Notes: generated by a model not told the origin, from the letters alone. Counted from the first letter of the stretch, positions 9,691-18,204 are shown. The stretch: 64,000 bases of DNA from Pelagibaculum spongiae (GCF_003097315.1 NZ_QDDL01000002.1:62001-126000), one strand, 5' to 3'. Translations and numbers: made by a program.

Positions 9691-11340
9691 CTAAATGCCA
9701 GCAGCTATGAAAATTTCTGAAACCAGCAACTGCGCTTCCTTTTGAATTTGCTGTAAATGCTCAGGCCCGCGAAAGCTCTCAGCATAAATTTTATAAATTG
9801 CTTCTGTGCCTGAAGGACGAGCCGCAAACCAGCCGAATTCTGTCTCCACTTTCAAACCACCAATTGCCGCACCATTGCCAGGCGCATGGGTCAGTTTACG
9901 AGTGATAGGGTCACCGGCCAATTGGTTACTGGAAACCTGCTCTGCAGACAAATTGGCAAGCAATTGCTTTTGTTGCTGATTTGCAGGTGCATCCATTCGC
10001 GCATAGCTAGGCTCACCATATTCAGCAGCTAACTCTTGATAGCGCTGACCAGGGTCACGCCCTGTAACGGCAGCAATCTCAGCAGCTAGCAGCGCTAAAA
10101 TAAAGCCATCTTTATCAGTGCACCAGGTTTGGCCATCTTTACGCAAGAAACAGGCGCCGGCACTTTCTTCACCACCAAATAAAAAATCACCACTCGCCAA
10201 GCCATCGACAAACCATTTGAAGCCAACTGGCACTTCTTTCATGGTTTTACCTAGCCCATTACACACACGGTCAATCATTGAACTAGATACCAGTGTTTTA
10301 CCAATAGCAGCATGCGCTGACCACTGCGGGCGATGGGTAGACAGATAATCAATTGCAACAGCAAGGTAATGATTCGGGTTCATTAACCCCAGCGGCGTTA
10401 CAATGCCATGGCGGTCAAAGTCAGGGTCATTTGCCAACGCTATATCAAAACGGTCTTTCAACTCGACCAAAGAAGCCATTGCATATGGCGACGAGCAATC
10501 CATTCTGATTTTGCCATCGTGGTCTAAACGCATAAATGAAAAAGTCGGATCAACCTGATCATTAACTACTTCAATGTTTAAACCATAGTGCTGAGCGATT
10601 TTCTCCCAATAGGCATAACCAGAACCACCAAGCGGATCAACACCAATTTTTAGCCCTGAATTTGCAATTGCTTGCATATCCACCACCTGGTGTAAATCTT
10701 CGATGTAAGGCGACATAAAATCATAAGCTTTTATATGGCGTTGACTGATGGCCGCTTGATAATCCATTTTCTGAACAGCCTGCAGATTCTGCTGCAAGAT
10801 TTGATTAGCTCGCTTTTGAACGCCTGAGGTAATCTCACTTTCTGCAGGCCCACCATGTGGCGGATTATACTTGATACCACCATCTGATGGCGGATTATGA
10901 GAGGGCGTAATAATTAAACCATCAGCCTGCTGACCAGCCGCAGCATTGCGATTATGCGTCACAATCGCATGGGAAATGACAGGTGTTGGTGTAAAGCCAC
11001 CTTCTTTTTGGTAGTAACAAGTTACCTGATTGGCTGCCAGCACCTCGATAGCTGTTTGCTGTGCATACTCAGAAGCAGCATGAGTATCCATCCCCAGAAA
11101 CAACGGGCCACCGATCTTATTTGCCGCTCGGTACTCACAAACCGCCTGAACAATCGCTAAAATATGTGCCTGGTTAAAGCTGCTATAAAGCGGGTTTCCT
11201 CGATGGCCAGAGGTTCCGAAATTGACCAAATGCTCAGGATTATCAGCATGAACTGCTTTGCTAGAGTATGCGGCTTTCAGTGCATTAACATCGATCAAAT
11301 CTTCTGGCTGTGCAGGAAGCCCAGCTCTTGGGTGAGTCAT
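9691..11340 (-). CDS. pgm: Phosphoglucomutase, alpha-D-glucose-specific
   Basis: Pgm interconverts glucose-6-P and glucose-1-P, the GalU/RfbA substrate. The 549-residue length is typical. [14 protein letters not shown] lies near residue 43, the phosphoserine loop [21 protein letters not shown] near 144, the metal loop DPDFDRHG near 307, and the sugar/phosphate loops GGEESAG and [16 protein letters not shown] follow toward the C-terminus. ATG is preceded by TGGAG at 8 bp. It is the first gene of the pgm-pgi pair. An N-terminal fragment of a second copy is at 26338-26658. Confidence 0.97.
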   Translation of the reverse strand: MTHPRAGLPAQPEDLIDVNALKAAYSSKAVHADNPEHLVNFGTSGHRGNPLYSSFNQAHILAIVQAVCEYRAANKIGGPLFLGMDTHAASEYAQQTAIEVLAANQVTCYYQKEGGFTPTPVISHAIVTHNRNAAAGQQADGLIITPSHNPPSDGGIKYNPPHGGPAESEITSGVQKRANQILQQNLQAVQKMDYQAAISQRHIKAYDFMSPYIEDLHQVVDMQAIANSGLKIGVDPLGGSGYAYWEKIAQHYGLNIEVVNDQVDPTFSFMRLDHDGKIRMDCSSPYAMASLVELKDRFDIALANDPDFDRHGIVTPLGLMNPNHYLAVAIDYLSTHRPQWSAHAAIGKTLVSSSMIDRVCNGLGKTMKEVPVGFKWFVDGLASGDFLFGGEESAGACFLRKDGQTWCTDKDGFILALLAAEIAAVTGRDPGQRYQELAAEYGEPSYARMDAPANQQQKQLLANLSAEQVSSNQLAGDPITRKLTHAPGNGAAIGGLKVETEFGWFAARPSGTEAIYKIYAESFRGPEHLQQIQKEAQLLVSEIFIAAGI

Positions 11341-11659
11341 ACATATACTCCAGTAAGCAATTCAATATATCGCCCCTCAATCGCCGAAGCCGAGGCAAAT
11401 GCCAAGCAATGCAGTACTCAACCACCAAGCGGTTCGATCACATTCTGGCTGGCAGCACTAGTAGATACTGCAAAAAAACATATTATGATGTTATGCCTTT
11501 ATTACTGCAATGACCCACATTCAAGTAAGCAAGTACCCTGATACTGGCGTACCTAACAAGCCCTGAGCACCTGTTAAGATAAAACAATCGGTGCGCACTT
11601 CGTGTTTACTTATCGCGACACCTCTGAAGTTAATTATTAAATATCACAGTTTTAATAAT
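11341..11659. other. Intergenic region upstream of pgm
   Basis: This spacer of about 320 bp contains the promoter region of pgm (minus strand) and the downstream side of the NifX-like gene. I see no supported ORF, RNA or strong terminator. A weak similarity (TGACCCACAT..AAGTA) to sequence near 16172 suggests degenerate repeat material. Confidence 0.4.
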
Positions 11660-12028
11660 TTACTTATGGTGCCCACCGCAATCACAACCACAATTTTCAC
11701 TGGCATCTTTAATCGGTAACACCCCGGCTGCAATGGCACGTGCCGCTTGCTCAGGGTCTTGTAAAGTTGTCGCTACTGCTTGAATATTTCGCTTGGCCAT
11801 TTTATTAACAAAGCCTTTTCCCATGCCACCGGCAATCAGCATATCAACCTGGTCTAACGGGTGTGCAGAATCATGAGAAAAACCATGAAATGCTTGCTCT
11901 TTAGATAATTCCAGCAATTGTTGGCCAACAATTGCCTTATTTTCAATATCAAACAGCCAGAACTTTCGACAACGTCCGGCATGGTCGGTAATACTTTTTT
12001 TGTTCTGACTGGCAATTGCAATTTTCAT
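11660..12028 (-). CDS. NifX/NifB-type dinitrogenase iron-molybdenum cofactor domain protein (copy A)
   Basis: The 122-residue product matches the NifX/NafY-like cofactor-binding domain (PF02579 type). It starts MKIAIASQNKKSITDHAGRC with a RKFWLFDIE strand, then HPLDQVDMLIAGGMGKGF and AVATTLQDPEQAARA. The C-terminus adds a Cys/His cluster, NCGCDCGGHHK, that could bind metal. The domain is common outside nitrogen fixation and no nif gene is present here. A strong AAGGAG precedes the ATG, and a 12-bp inverted repeat lies just upstream. A second homologue lacking the Cys/His tail follows at 12261-12608. The true ligand is unknown; an Fe-S or Mo cofactor is inference. Confidence 0.85.
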   Translation of the reverse strand: MKIAIASQNKKSITDHAGRCRKFWLFDIENKAIVGQQLLELSKEQAFHGFSHDSAHPLDQVDMLIAGGMGKGFVNKMAKRNIQAVATTLQDPEQAARAIAAGVLPIKDASENCGCDCGGHHK

Positions 12029-12042
12029 TTCGCGCTCCTTTA

Positions 12043-12085
12043 ATTCTCATTTAACTCGTAACTAAACGTCGAATTAAATGAGAAT
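12043..12085. promoter_or_regulatory. Inverted repeat upstream of NifX-like gene A
   Basis: ATTCTCATTTAA (12043-12054) and TTAAATGAGAAT (12074-12085) are perfect 12-bp inverted arms separated by 19 bp, ending three bases from the AAGGAG region of the gene at 12028. They could be an operator pair (the arms contain AATGAGAAT, seen in some Fur sites) or an RNA hairpin masking the ribosome binding site. No U-tract follows on the transcribed strand. Confidence 0.5.
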
Positions 12086-12260
12086 AAAAAATACCTCTTT
12101 AAGAAACCTTAAAGTTTTAAAGTTTCATTAATTGAATCTGAGTTCAATAAGCAAATGCTAATCAATCTCAAGTCGATTCACTATGAGGTGGCGCAAATTC
12201 TAAGTAATATAAAAAGAATAAATTGTGCAAGAAAACCTAACTAAAAACAGGTTGTTCTCA

Positions 12261-12608
12261 CTATTTGCTTTTGCTTTTTCTTGCGGCTTTAAGCGGCAAA
12301 GTATCTGACAGATAACACTGTGCAGCGATTCTTGGACCCGTTAACGAAGTCGCTAATGCTTTAATTTCACGCTTGGCCATTTTGGCAACAAAGCCTTCAC
12401 CAACACCTGAAGCAATTAATACTGAAACACCATCCAAAGGATGAGGTTGGTCCTGCTCAGCAACACTTAACAGTTGATCTTCAGTTAACTCAATGATCTT
12501 TTCTGACATGATTTTTCTGTTTTCAACGGTGAAAACAATAAATTTTGGGCATCGACCTGGCTGGCCAGTAACGATTTGTCCATTGAGACTAGAGATTGCA
12601 ATTTTCAC
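12261..12608 (-). CDS. NifX-type cofactor-binding domain protein (copy B)
   Basis: This 115-residue paralogue of the gene at 11660-12028 starts MKIAISSLNGQIVTGQPGRC. It shares the HPLDGVSVLIASGVGEGF and KMAKREIKALATSL blocks. It lacks the C-terminal Cys/His cluster, ending in basic residues (LKAARKSKSK). The start is GTG at 12608 with AAGG 8 bp upstream; the frame and family N-terminus leave no better choice. It is separated from copy A by 232 bp. Metal-cofactor handling is a family-level inference. Confidence 0.82.
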   Translation of the reverse strand: MKIAISSLNGQIVTGQPGRCPKFIVFTVENRKIMSEKIIELTEDQLLSVAEQDQPHPLDGVSVLIASGVGEGFVAKMAKREIKALATSLTGPRIAAQCYLSDTLPLKAARKSKSK

Positions 12609-12659
12609 TTTATTCGCCTTGATGAGATTTAATGTTAAATAACTTTATAAAAAGTCAGC

Positions 12660-12886
12660 ATACATTCCATCCTTGGAAATATTCGAACCAGCATCCTGCT
12701 TCCTTCGATATACATTCCATCCTTGGAAATATCCGCACCAGCATCCATGCTTCTTTGCGGCATACATTCCATCCTTGGAAATATTCGAACCAGCATCCTG
12801 CTTCCTTCGATATACATTCCATCCTTGGAAATATCCGCACCAGCATCCATGCTTCTTTGCGGTATACATTCCATCCTTGGAAATAA
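12660..12886. repeat. Compound tandem repeat with alternating 50- and 52-bp units
   Basis: Units begin at 12660, 12710, 12762, 12812 and a partial one at 12864. All open with ATACATTCCATCCTTGGAAA, which contains the small inverted repeat TTCCA/TGGAA. Units 1 and 3 (TTCGAACCAGCATCCTGCTT type) alternate with units 2 and 4 (TCCGCACCAGCATCCATGCT type), giving a 102-bp higher-order period. The array lies between the NifX-like gene B and the FKBP terminator. ORFs read through it in several frames but these are repeat artefacts. Confidence 0.93.
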
Positions 12887-12910
12887 AAACGCCACCCGAT
12901 TCAGGTGGCG
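12885..12910 (-). terminator. Rho-independent terminator of the FKBP gene
   Basis: CGCCACC (12890-12896) and GGTGGCG (12904-12910) form a 7-bp GC-rich stem with a 7-nt loop. On the minus strand it is followed by TTTTTA. It lies 22 bp after the FKBP stop codon. Confidence 0.9.
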
Positions 12911-12932
12911 ATTTATATGACATTTTGAAAAA

Positions 12933-13550
12933 TTAAGCTTCGATATCAATCAGCTCAACATCAAAAATCAGTGTTTCGTATGGGCCAATGGCTCCACCAG
13001 CACCCTGAGCGCCATACGCCAGGTTGTGCGGTACATACAAACGCCACTTAGAACCAACAGGCATTAATTGCAGCGCTTCAGTCCAACCGGCAATAACGCG
13101 GTTAACTGGGAAGGTCGCTGGCTCACCACGTTCAACTGAGCTGTCAAATACCTGACCATTCAGTAAAGAACCATGGTAGTGAACCTTAACAGTCGCTTCT
13201 GCCGTTGGCTTTTCACCCGTGCCTTCAGACTGAACTTCATACTGCAAGCCAGACTCAGTAGTGATAATGCCTTCGCGCTGGCCGTTCTCAACCAAGAACT
13301 TCTCACCTTCGCCCACTTTAGCTGCCGCTTCAGTTTTCTGCTTAGCTTCAATACGCTGGTGAATTTCTTCAAAAGCTTCTTGCATTTTTTCTGGAGCAAC
13401 CGGGCTTTCAACGTCGTTCAAACGATCCGCTAGACCACTTAAGACTGCATCAATCGACAAACCTTCAATTGGATTATCTGCCAATTGGTCACCAACCTGA
13501 CGGCCGATGCCGTAGCTTACTCGTTCTTCAACTGTGTTGTACTCAGACAT
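12933..13550 (-). CDS. fklB: FKBP-type peptidyl-prolyl cis-trans isomerase (FklB/Mip type)
   Basis: The 205-residue product has the helical FKBP_N dimerisation region (about residues 1-95: SYGIGRQVGDQLADNPIEG and the QEAFEEIHQRIEAKQK helix). A complete FKBP fold follows: GLQYEVQSEGTG, VKVHYHGSLLNGQVFDSS, FPVNRVIAGWTEALQLMPVGSKW, VPHNLAYG and LIFDVELIDI. No signal peptide is seen, so a cytoplasmic FklB-like role is more likely than periplasmic FkpA. AGGTGA precedes the ATG at 7 bp. It is a single-gene unit with its own terminator. Confidence 0.94.
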   Translation of the reverse strand: MSEYNTVEERVSYGIGRQVGDQLADNPIEGLSIDAVLSGLADRLNDVESPVAPEKMQEAFEEIHQRIEAKQKTEAAAKVGEGEKFLVENGQREGIITTESGLQYEVQSEGTGEKPTAEATVKVHYHGSLLNGQVFDSSVERGEPATFPVNRVIAGWTEALQLMPVGSKWRLYVPHNLAYGAQGAGGAIGPYETLIFDVELIDIEA

Positions 13551-13593
13551 GCGCTTTCACCTGTATCAATCAAGGCTGCGATTGTAAATTTAT

Positions 13594-13627
13594 AGCCAAA
13601 CCACTGCAAGGTGCAGAATTCGGCTGG
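13594..13627. repeat. Short dispersed repeat R5, copy 2
   Basis: It matches the copy at 4751-4786 over CAAACCAC..AAGGTGCAGAATTC and again lies in a divergent promoter region, here between the FKBP gene and the lipoprotein hydrolase gene. Confidence 0.45.
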
Positions 13628-13732
13628 CGTTAGCAACGTCTTTAGGCACAGCATCATAATTACAGGCGGATTCTCAATCAGAAAATGCCTACTATGCTGA
13701 AAGTCAGATTAATGGGTCATGGATGATCATGG

Positions 13733-14659
13733 ATGCTGGCGACAAATAAGCTCTGTTTGTTACTGCTGTTAACAACGCTCTTTCCACTAATTGGTTGTAA
13801 TAGCCAATGGTTTTACCGGCCAAATGATCATCGTTATACCCACGCTTACCCATATCCAATCAAGCCAATGCAACTGGTCATTCCCTCTAACTCAGGTAAT
13901 AACCTCAGTGGATTATATTTTTCTGCTTCAAACAATCAGAGCCTGCTGGTGCATTTTCATGGCAACGCGGGAAATATTTCAGGCACTTCAAGAAAATTTA
14001 ACTGGCTAGTTAAGCATGGATTCAACGTTTTAACTTTTGATTACTCAGGATATGGAAAATCTTCCGGCGATGCTTCACCGCAATCTATAGCAAAAGATGC
14101 AACCAGTATTTTGAATTTCTCATTGAGCTTCGCTGATAGAAAAAATCTCAGCAATATTACCCTTGCAGGTACGTCACTCGGTGGTAATGTGCTGCTACAA
14201 GCCTTAGCTCACAACCTTGATGCTAGTAAATTTCAGCAAGTGATTATTGATAGTAGTTTTCTGAGCTATCGCAATACGGCAAGCCATGTGATTCGAAAAG
14301 GTCCGCTAGGCAACTACCTTGATTGGATACCCAACTATTTAATAAGTGAACAACTTTCGGCACTCAATGCGATGCAGCAACTACCACAAATCCCCTATTT
14401 AGTTACCCATTGCACCACCGACGCTCTGATTCCAATTGAATTTGGCGAACAAATTTTTCAGCAAATACCTTCGGCAAACAAACAGATGTGGAAAATTAAT
14501 AACTGTGGTCATGCCAGAGCATTTGAAGCTGAAGAAATCAGTAATCGACACCGCTTAAAAGAATTTCTTCAGCAGAATGTTCTTAGCCATCTAAGTAAAC
14601 ATTTCAACAATCAGCCCACCCACAAGCTAACAAAGCTGGAAATTAAAGATGAACTCTGA
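13733..14659 (+). CDS. Alpha/beta hydrolase, predicted lipoprotein
   Basis: The 308-residue product begins with a lipoprotein signal: a hydrophobic stretch then LIGC at about residues 19-22. The alpha/beta-hydrolase fold follows. LLVHFHGNAGNISG is the oxyanion HG motif, FDYSGYGKSSG follows, and the nucleophile elbow GTSLGG has Ser near 147. A likely Asp is in TTDALIP (about 230) and the His is in NCGHARAF (about 260). It resembles BEM46-like serine hydrolases and would be anchored outside the inner membrane; the substrate is unknown. Eight bases lie between the nearest upstream ATG and the chosen start, so the start is slightly uncertain. Confidence 0.88.
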   Translation: MLATNKLCLLLLLTTLFPLIGCNSQWFYRPNDHRYTHAYPYPIKPMQLVIPSNSGNNLSGLYFSASNNQSLLVHFHGNAGNISGTSRKFNWLVKHGFNVLTFDYSGYGKSSGDASPQSIAKDATSILNFSLSFADRKNLSNITLAGTSLGGNVLLQALAHNLDASKFQQVIIDSSFLSYRNTASHVIRKGPLGNYLDWIPNYLISEQLSALNAMQQLPQIPYLVTHCTTDALIPIEFGEQIFQQIPSANKQMWKINNCGHARAFEAEEISNRHRLKEFLQQNVLSHLSKHFNNQPTHKLTKLEIKDEL

Positions 14660-14697
14660 CAAATTGGCCAAATACCGTTAGCCAGACAACTAAACCT

Positions 14698-15165
14698 ATG
14701 AACCAAACACCTTACCAACCACCCAGCTCCAGCCTTTCTGATCCACAAAAACCCGGTACACCTTTGCGGGCGATTATTACCGGAACATTGTTTGATTTAG
14801 GTGCCACCATATTGATGAGCATGGTCTTTTTTATTGGCTATTCGATCATGCTTTCTAGCCAAGGCATGCCTGAGCAGCAAGTACTAGACACCATCAGCAA
14901 CTTCGATAGCATTTCTGGCTGGGGGTTATTGTTAAACGGGCTAGGTTTACTTATCTCGGTTTGGGCCGGTTATGTTTGCGCCAGAATCGTGCAACAGAAT
15001 GTGATTAAAACCGTACTGATTATGGCTGCTGTGATAGCCGTATCTGGCACCATTTTGAGCGGTAACGAAAGCACCACCACCTATGTTGTTCTTTCAACCA
15101 TCGCAACCATCATTGCCAACATGGCCGGTGGGGTAATTTATCTAAATAAAAAAAGCAGGAATTAA
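14698..15165 (+). CDS. Small inner-membrane protein of unknown function
   Basis: The 155-residue product has a proline-rich cytoplasmic N-terminus (NQTPYQPPSSSLSDPQKPGTP). Four predicted membrane helices follow: about residues 24-48 (AIITGTLFDLGATIL), 73-98 (WGLLLNGLGLLISVW), 104-120 and 128-150. It lies 38 bp after the lipoprotein hydrolase gene on the same strand and may be co-transcribed. No family is recognised, and the ribosome binding site is weak. Confidence 0.7.
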   Translation: MNQTPYQPPSSSLSDPQKPGTPLRAIITGTLFDLGATILMSMVFFIGYSIMLSSQGMPEQQVLDTISNFDSISGWGLLLNGLGLLISVWAGYVCARIVQQNVIKTVLIMAAVIAVSGTILSGNESTTTYVVLSTIATIIANMAGGVIYLNKKSRN

Positions 15166-15173
15166 CTGCCCGT

Positions 15174-15254
15174 GTAGATTTAATGAGTGTTAACGAAATC
15201 AGACATTTGGCAACAAATTCAAAAGTGTCTGATTGTGCCTTTGGCTTATCAAAC
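15174..15254. repeat. Palindromic repeat R2, variant copy
   Basis: GTAGATTTAATGAG opens the element and GCTTATCAAAC closes it, with inner arms AATCAGACA and TGTCTGATT forming a hairpin. The same arrangement occurs at 57846-57931. It lies between the convergent membrane-protein and GNAT genes. Confidence 0.75.
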
Positions 15255-15415
15255 TTAAATATTAATCGTTGCATCATTCGACAGATACGGCGCATATAAC
15301 TCCCGGGCGCACCCAACAATCACTTGAAGTAAGGTGTCATCTTGTGCAAATACTTACGCAACGATTAATAAAACAATGAATATCAGTAAACCCCATGGCA
15401 TTTTTCTATGCCAAC

Positions 15416-15988
15416 CTAAGCCATTTCACTCATTTCAGGCTTAACTTTGAGCTTTTGCCATTCAGATTTAAGCATGCCCCAGTTTTGATGATCAATATAT
15501 TGCCCATGCAAACATTCATGCTGACGAAGCACGCCTTCCAAAGTGAATCCCAATCGCTTAACAATTTTCTGGCTCGGCGAATTATCAACACCACTGCAAA
15601 TAACCACTCGGTTCATCTGTAGTTTTTCAAATGCATAGTCAACCACAGCAGCCACTGACTGACTCATAATTCCCTTGCCATTGGCTTGCTGGCTTAACCA
15701 ATAACCCACCTGACATCGATGATGGTTCGCATCAATCAAATTTAAGCTCACCATACCGACAATCTTTCCCTGATGAAGCACCAGTAAATCCATGTCGGTT
15801 CCATCGACCATCTTGCGAATTGAATTTTTAACAAAAGCACGGCAATCATCGACCGCTTCCCATTGTGAAACCCAGCTCAGCCACTGGCCAAGAAACAGCC
15901 GATCATCATCCACCAAGGCAAACAACTGCTCGGCGTGCGCCGAACAAAGCGCTTCCAACTGAATGTCCTTATTCACTGGTATTGGCAT
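15416..15988 (-). CDS. GNAT-family N-acetyltransferase, RimL-like
   Basis: The 190-residue product follows the RimJ/RimL pattern. It has an IQLEALCSAHAEQLFALVD N-terminus, FLGQWLSWVSQW, GKIVGMVSLNLID, CQVGYWLSQQANGKGIMSQSV (acetyl-CoA binding loop, Q-x-x-G-K-G) and NRVVICSGVDNSPSQKIVKRLGFTLEGVLRQ. These enzymes acetylate protein N-termini or small amines; ribosomal protein L12 is one known RimL substrate, but the target here is unknown. It stands alone on the minus strand. Confidence 0.9.
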   Translation of the reverse strand: MPIPVNKDIQLEALCSAHAEQLFALVDDDRLFLGQWLSWVSQWEAVDDCRAFVKNSIRKMVDGTDMDLLVLHQGKIVGMVSLNLIDANHHRCQVGYWLSQQANGKGIMSQSVAAVVDYAFEKLQMNRVVICSGVDNSPSQKIVKRLGFTLEGVLRQHECLHGQYIDHQNWGMLKSEWQKLKVKPEMSEMA

Positions 15989-16338
15989 ATTTCAGTTCCT
16001 TTTAATTATTAACACAAAGCACTCGTAGGTTAGATAAGCGCAGTGCCATCTGACATTGTTGTTTTCAAAAGGCACGAGTACTTATTTAATCTTACAGATA
16101 CAAGCTTGAATAAGCCAAGGCGTAATTAGACACTTTGAATGTATTGCTAGACGCCTGATTTCGTTATATGACCCACATGGAAGTAGGAGCATTTCGAAAA
16201 TCGATGTGACCATCCCGCGTTAAATTGAATGATACAACCTACGCCAACCCATGCAATAGAATCAAATGGTTAATGTTTTAGTGATAACTAGCTGGTACTC
16301 ATCGTGATTGCCGAAAGTTGCATTTCGCCGTAGGCTCT
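15989..16338. other. Intergenic region with a palindromic repeat
   Basis: This 350-bp divergent spacer holds the R2 copy at 16025-16114 and otherwise no supported gene. Promoters for the GNAT gene (minus) and the membrane-protein gene (plus) must lie here but are not assignable. Confidence 0.5.
16025..16114. repeat. Palindromic repeat R2, copy
   Basis: GTAGGTTAGATAAGCGCAGT then GCCATCTGACATT, and after about 50 bp ACAGATACAAGCTTGAATAA. The same sequence order recurs at 19602-19695 with few differences. The GTAGGTT.GATAAGC end is shared with the copies at 27424 and 59558. Confidence 0.8.
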
Positions 16339-17256
16339 ATGGCAACCTACACTGCGAGCCATCAATCAGGGCCACTAAGCATGTTGCTACTCGCGTCAAA
16401 AATTCTAATTACCTTTGCCACAGTGGTTCTACTGGCCAGTGTGGCTGAAAGACTGGGGCCACGACAAGCCGGTATTTTATCGGGTTTTCCTTTAGGCACC
16501 GCTATTGCGTTATTTTTCTTTGGCTGGCAGCAAGGCGCTGTGTTCGCTGCACAAAGTGCTGTTTATACTCTGGCCGGTTTAGCATCAGCAATCTGCCTTG
16601 CCTGGGGATATTTAAAATTGCTGCAATTAAAAAACCAGCATTTGCCATTGCCTGAAGCACTCGAATCGAGACCCAAGCTAACAGCAACAGCTGTAAATAG
16701 TCGTGGTTTATCTATATGGATTATTCCAGCAATTTTTATCAGCTTGGTCTGCTTTCTCGTCAGCAGCTGGCTATTGCAATTCTTACCTGCAAGCCGCTGG
16801 CTTAATCTTGCTTTGGTGGCAATCGCCATTATATTTTTTCGACAAATATTTAAACCAATCCCCGAGCATAAAATTCAAATCAGTCAGAAAACAAAAAAAA
16901 CAGATAAATTAAAAACACTATTTTTTCGTGCCAGCATTGCCACTTTAACTATTTTACTGATTACCGGTTTAGCAGAACTATTGGGGCCAACTCGGGCAGG
17001 GCTTCTGGCCGCATTTCCTATTAGTTTTTTTCCGCTAATGCTGATTTTACATATTAGCCATGGTGAGCAAGCGTTAGCTGCAACGATTAAGCATTATCCA
17101 GATGGGTTAGGTGCGTTGGTAGTGTATTGCTTCAGTGTAAGCTGGCTTTACCCAATAATTGGCATTGGCTGGGGAACAATTGTTTGCTTGTTATTATCTT
17201 GTTTTTATTTATGGGTTTATTCCAAGTTAATATTGTCGAAAATCATCGCCAGTTGA
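16339..17256 (+). CDS. Polytopic membrane protein with two similar halves
   Basis: About 305 residues with eight to ten predicted helices. The two halves carry a related motif: LGPRQAGILSGFPLGTAIAL in the first, and LGPTRAGLLAAFPISFFPLM in the second. This suggests internal duplication, with each half like the small GlpM-type membrane proteins. A charged linker (QISQKTKKTDKLK) separates them. Start choice is unsure: TTG 16318, ATG 16339 (used) and ATG 16381 are in frame, and the last lies directly before the first helix. Function and substrate are unknown; a transporter is possible but only by topology. Confidence 0.72.
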   Translation: MATYTASHQSGPLSMLLLASKILITFATVVLLASVAERLGPRQAGILSGFPLGTAIALFFFGWQQGAVFAAQSAVYTLAGLASAICLAWGYLKLLQLKNQHLPLPEALESRPKLTATAVNSRGLSIWIIPAIFISLVCFLVSSWLLQFLPASRWLNLALVAIAIIFFRQIFKPIPEHKIQISQKTKKTDKLKTLFFRASIATLTILLITGLAELLGPTRAGLLAAFPISFFPLMLILHISHGEQALAATIKHYPDGLGALVVYCFSVSWLYPIIGIGWGTIVCLLLSCFYLWVYSKLILSKIIAS

Positions 17257-17265
17257 TTTAAATGC

Positions 17266-17345
17266 AGGTCGTCATGAACGAAGTGAATAGCGACGGTGAA
17301 CAGGTAAACATTGTCACGCTTCGCCAAGACTCAGGGATGACCTAC
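17266..17345. repeat. Palindromic repeat R3, copy 1
   Basis: AGGTCGTCATGAACGAAGTG then AATAGCGA, and TCACGCTTCGCCAAGACTCA then GGGATGACCTAC. The ends AGGTCGTCAT and ATGACCT are inverted, as are GCGA-type inner arms. A second copy is at 19805-19882. Confidence 0.8.
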
Positions 17346-17453
17346 TGAGCGCCCATTAACCGAATCATGATTTTTTCTCTGAGCTTAGGCCGCTGTTTAA
17401 CTCCTGCACTACCCATTATAATCGCTATCAAACCAAATCACCGAGCAACACCA

Positions 17454-18160
17454 ATGAACCAGATTACGCTTGAACAGCTATCACCCCATCAAGCTTTAGC
17501 TATTCAGCTAGCCAAGCGTGATGTTCCTATGCTGGTGTGTGATGCAGTCAATTTGGAAGGTATTGCTATGACCTTGCCAGAGGTGCAAACCATTCTTGAT
17601 GGTATTACGGTAGGCGGCCATAAAATTAGTGATCAGAACATCACAATCAATCAATCATCCGCCTGGCAAGTATTGTTTGAAATGGTAAAGAATGGACAAT
17701 TTGTTTTTAATAAAGAAACTGCATTAGCCATTCACAAAATTGCTGCAAAAGAAGAAGCCTTGGAGTGGGGCCCAGAAAAAATAAATAGCAGGTCAGGGTA
17801 TGTCACCATCAGTGGCTCCGAACATCAACCCCTACTGCCGACCAGCTTGAAGAAGCCTGGGAAGCGACTGAAAAACAAATTACTAAAACAAACAGTATTT
17901 ACGACAAAGCGATCAGTGCTTTTTTATTAATGGCAAGAAACCAATTTTTTTGGGATGTAAATAAAAGAACTGGCCGATTTATGATGAATGGCATTCTATT
18001 GGATGCTGGTTTACCGATTATTAATGTGCCTGCATCACGCCAACAAGAGTTTAACCAGTTAATGTTAAATTTTTACAGCGACGGTGATATGACAGATATG
18101 AACCAGTTTTTACGCAGTTGCCTCAATCCATTAATTGTCGCTAACTTTCAAAAAAAATGA
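17454..18160 (+). pseudogene. Fic-domain protein gene with a one-base frameshift
   Basis: The upstream part (from ATG 17454) encodes a Fic N-terminal region ending VTISGSEHQP, then goes out of frame. From the run of four C at 17829-17832 the other frame reads PTADQLEEAWEATEKQ and continues through NSIYDKAISAFLLMARNQFF into WDVNKRTGRFMMNGILL and the stop at 18160. Adding one C restores a 235-residue protein. Fic enzymes transfer AMP or other groups to proteins. The active-site motif HPFx(D/E)GN is QFFWDVN here, so the catalytic His and the Gly are also replaced. A decayed gene is most likely; a sequencing error in the C-run or a natural non-canonical Fic subgroup are alternatives. Confidence 0.82.
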
Positions 18161-18172
18161 GGACGGTTTTCA

Positions 18173-18204
18173 CTGGGAGTGCGGGCGGCCGCCTGCGCTC
18201 CCAG
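18173..18204. repeat. Palindromic hairpin repeat R4, copy 1
   Basis: CTGGGAG(T/C)GC..GGCGGC with the return arm GCGCTCCCAG forms a strong GC-rich hairpin just after the Fic pseudogene stop. The same hairpin is at 56503-56535. There is no U-tract, so I do not call it a terminator. Confidence 0.8.

Noticed and set aside
11164-11541. 125-codon ORF opposite and upstream of pgm
   Set aside because: It is mostly antisense to pgm, and the rest lies in a spacer with no coding features.
11660-12608. Nitrogen fixation cluster
   Set aside because: Only NifX-type domains are present; no nifHDK, nifB radical-SAM or regulators are seen.
12632-12949. Several overlapping ORFs of 60-100 codons across the tandem repeat, and a CRISPR array reading
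   Set aside because: All frames are open because the 102-bp period is a multiple of three. The supposed spacers are themselves repeated, and no cas gene is nearby.
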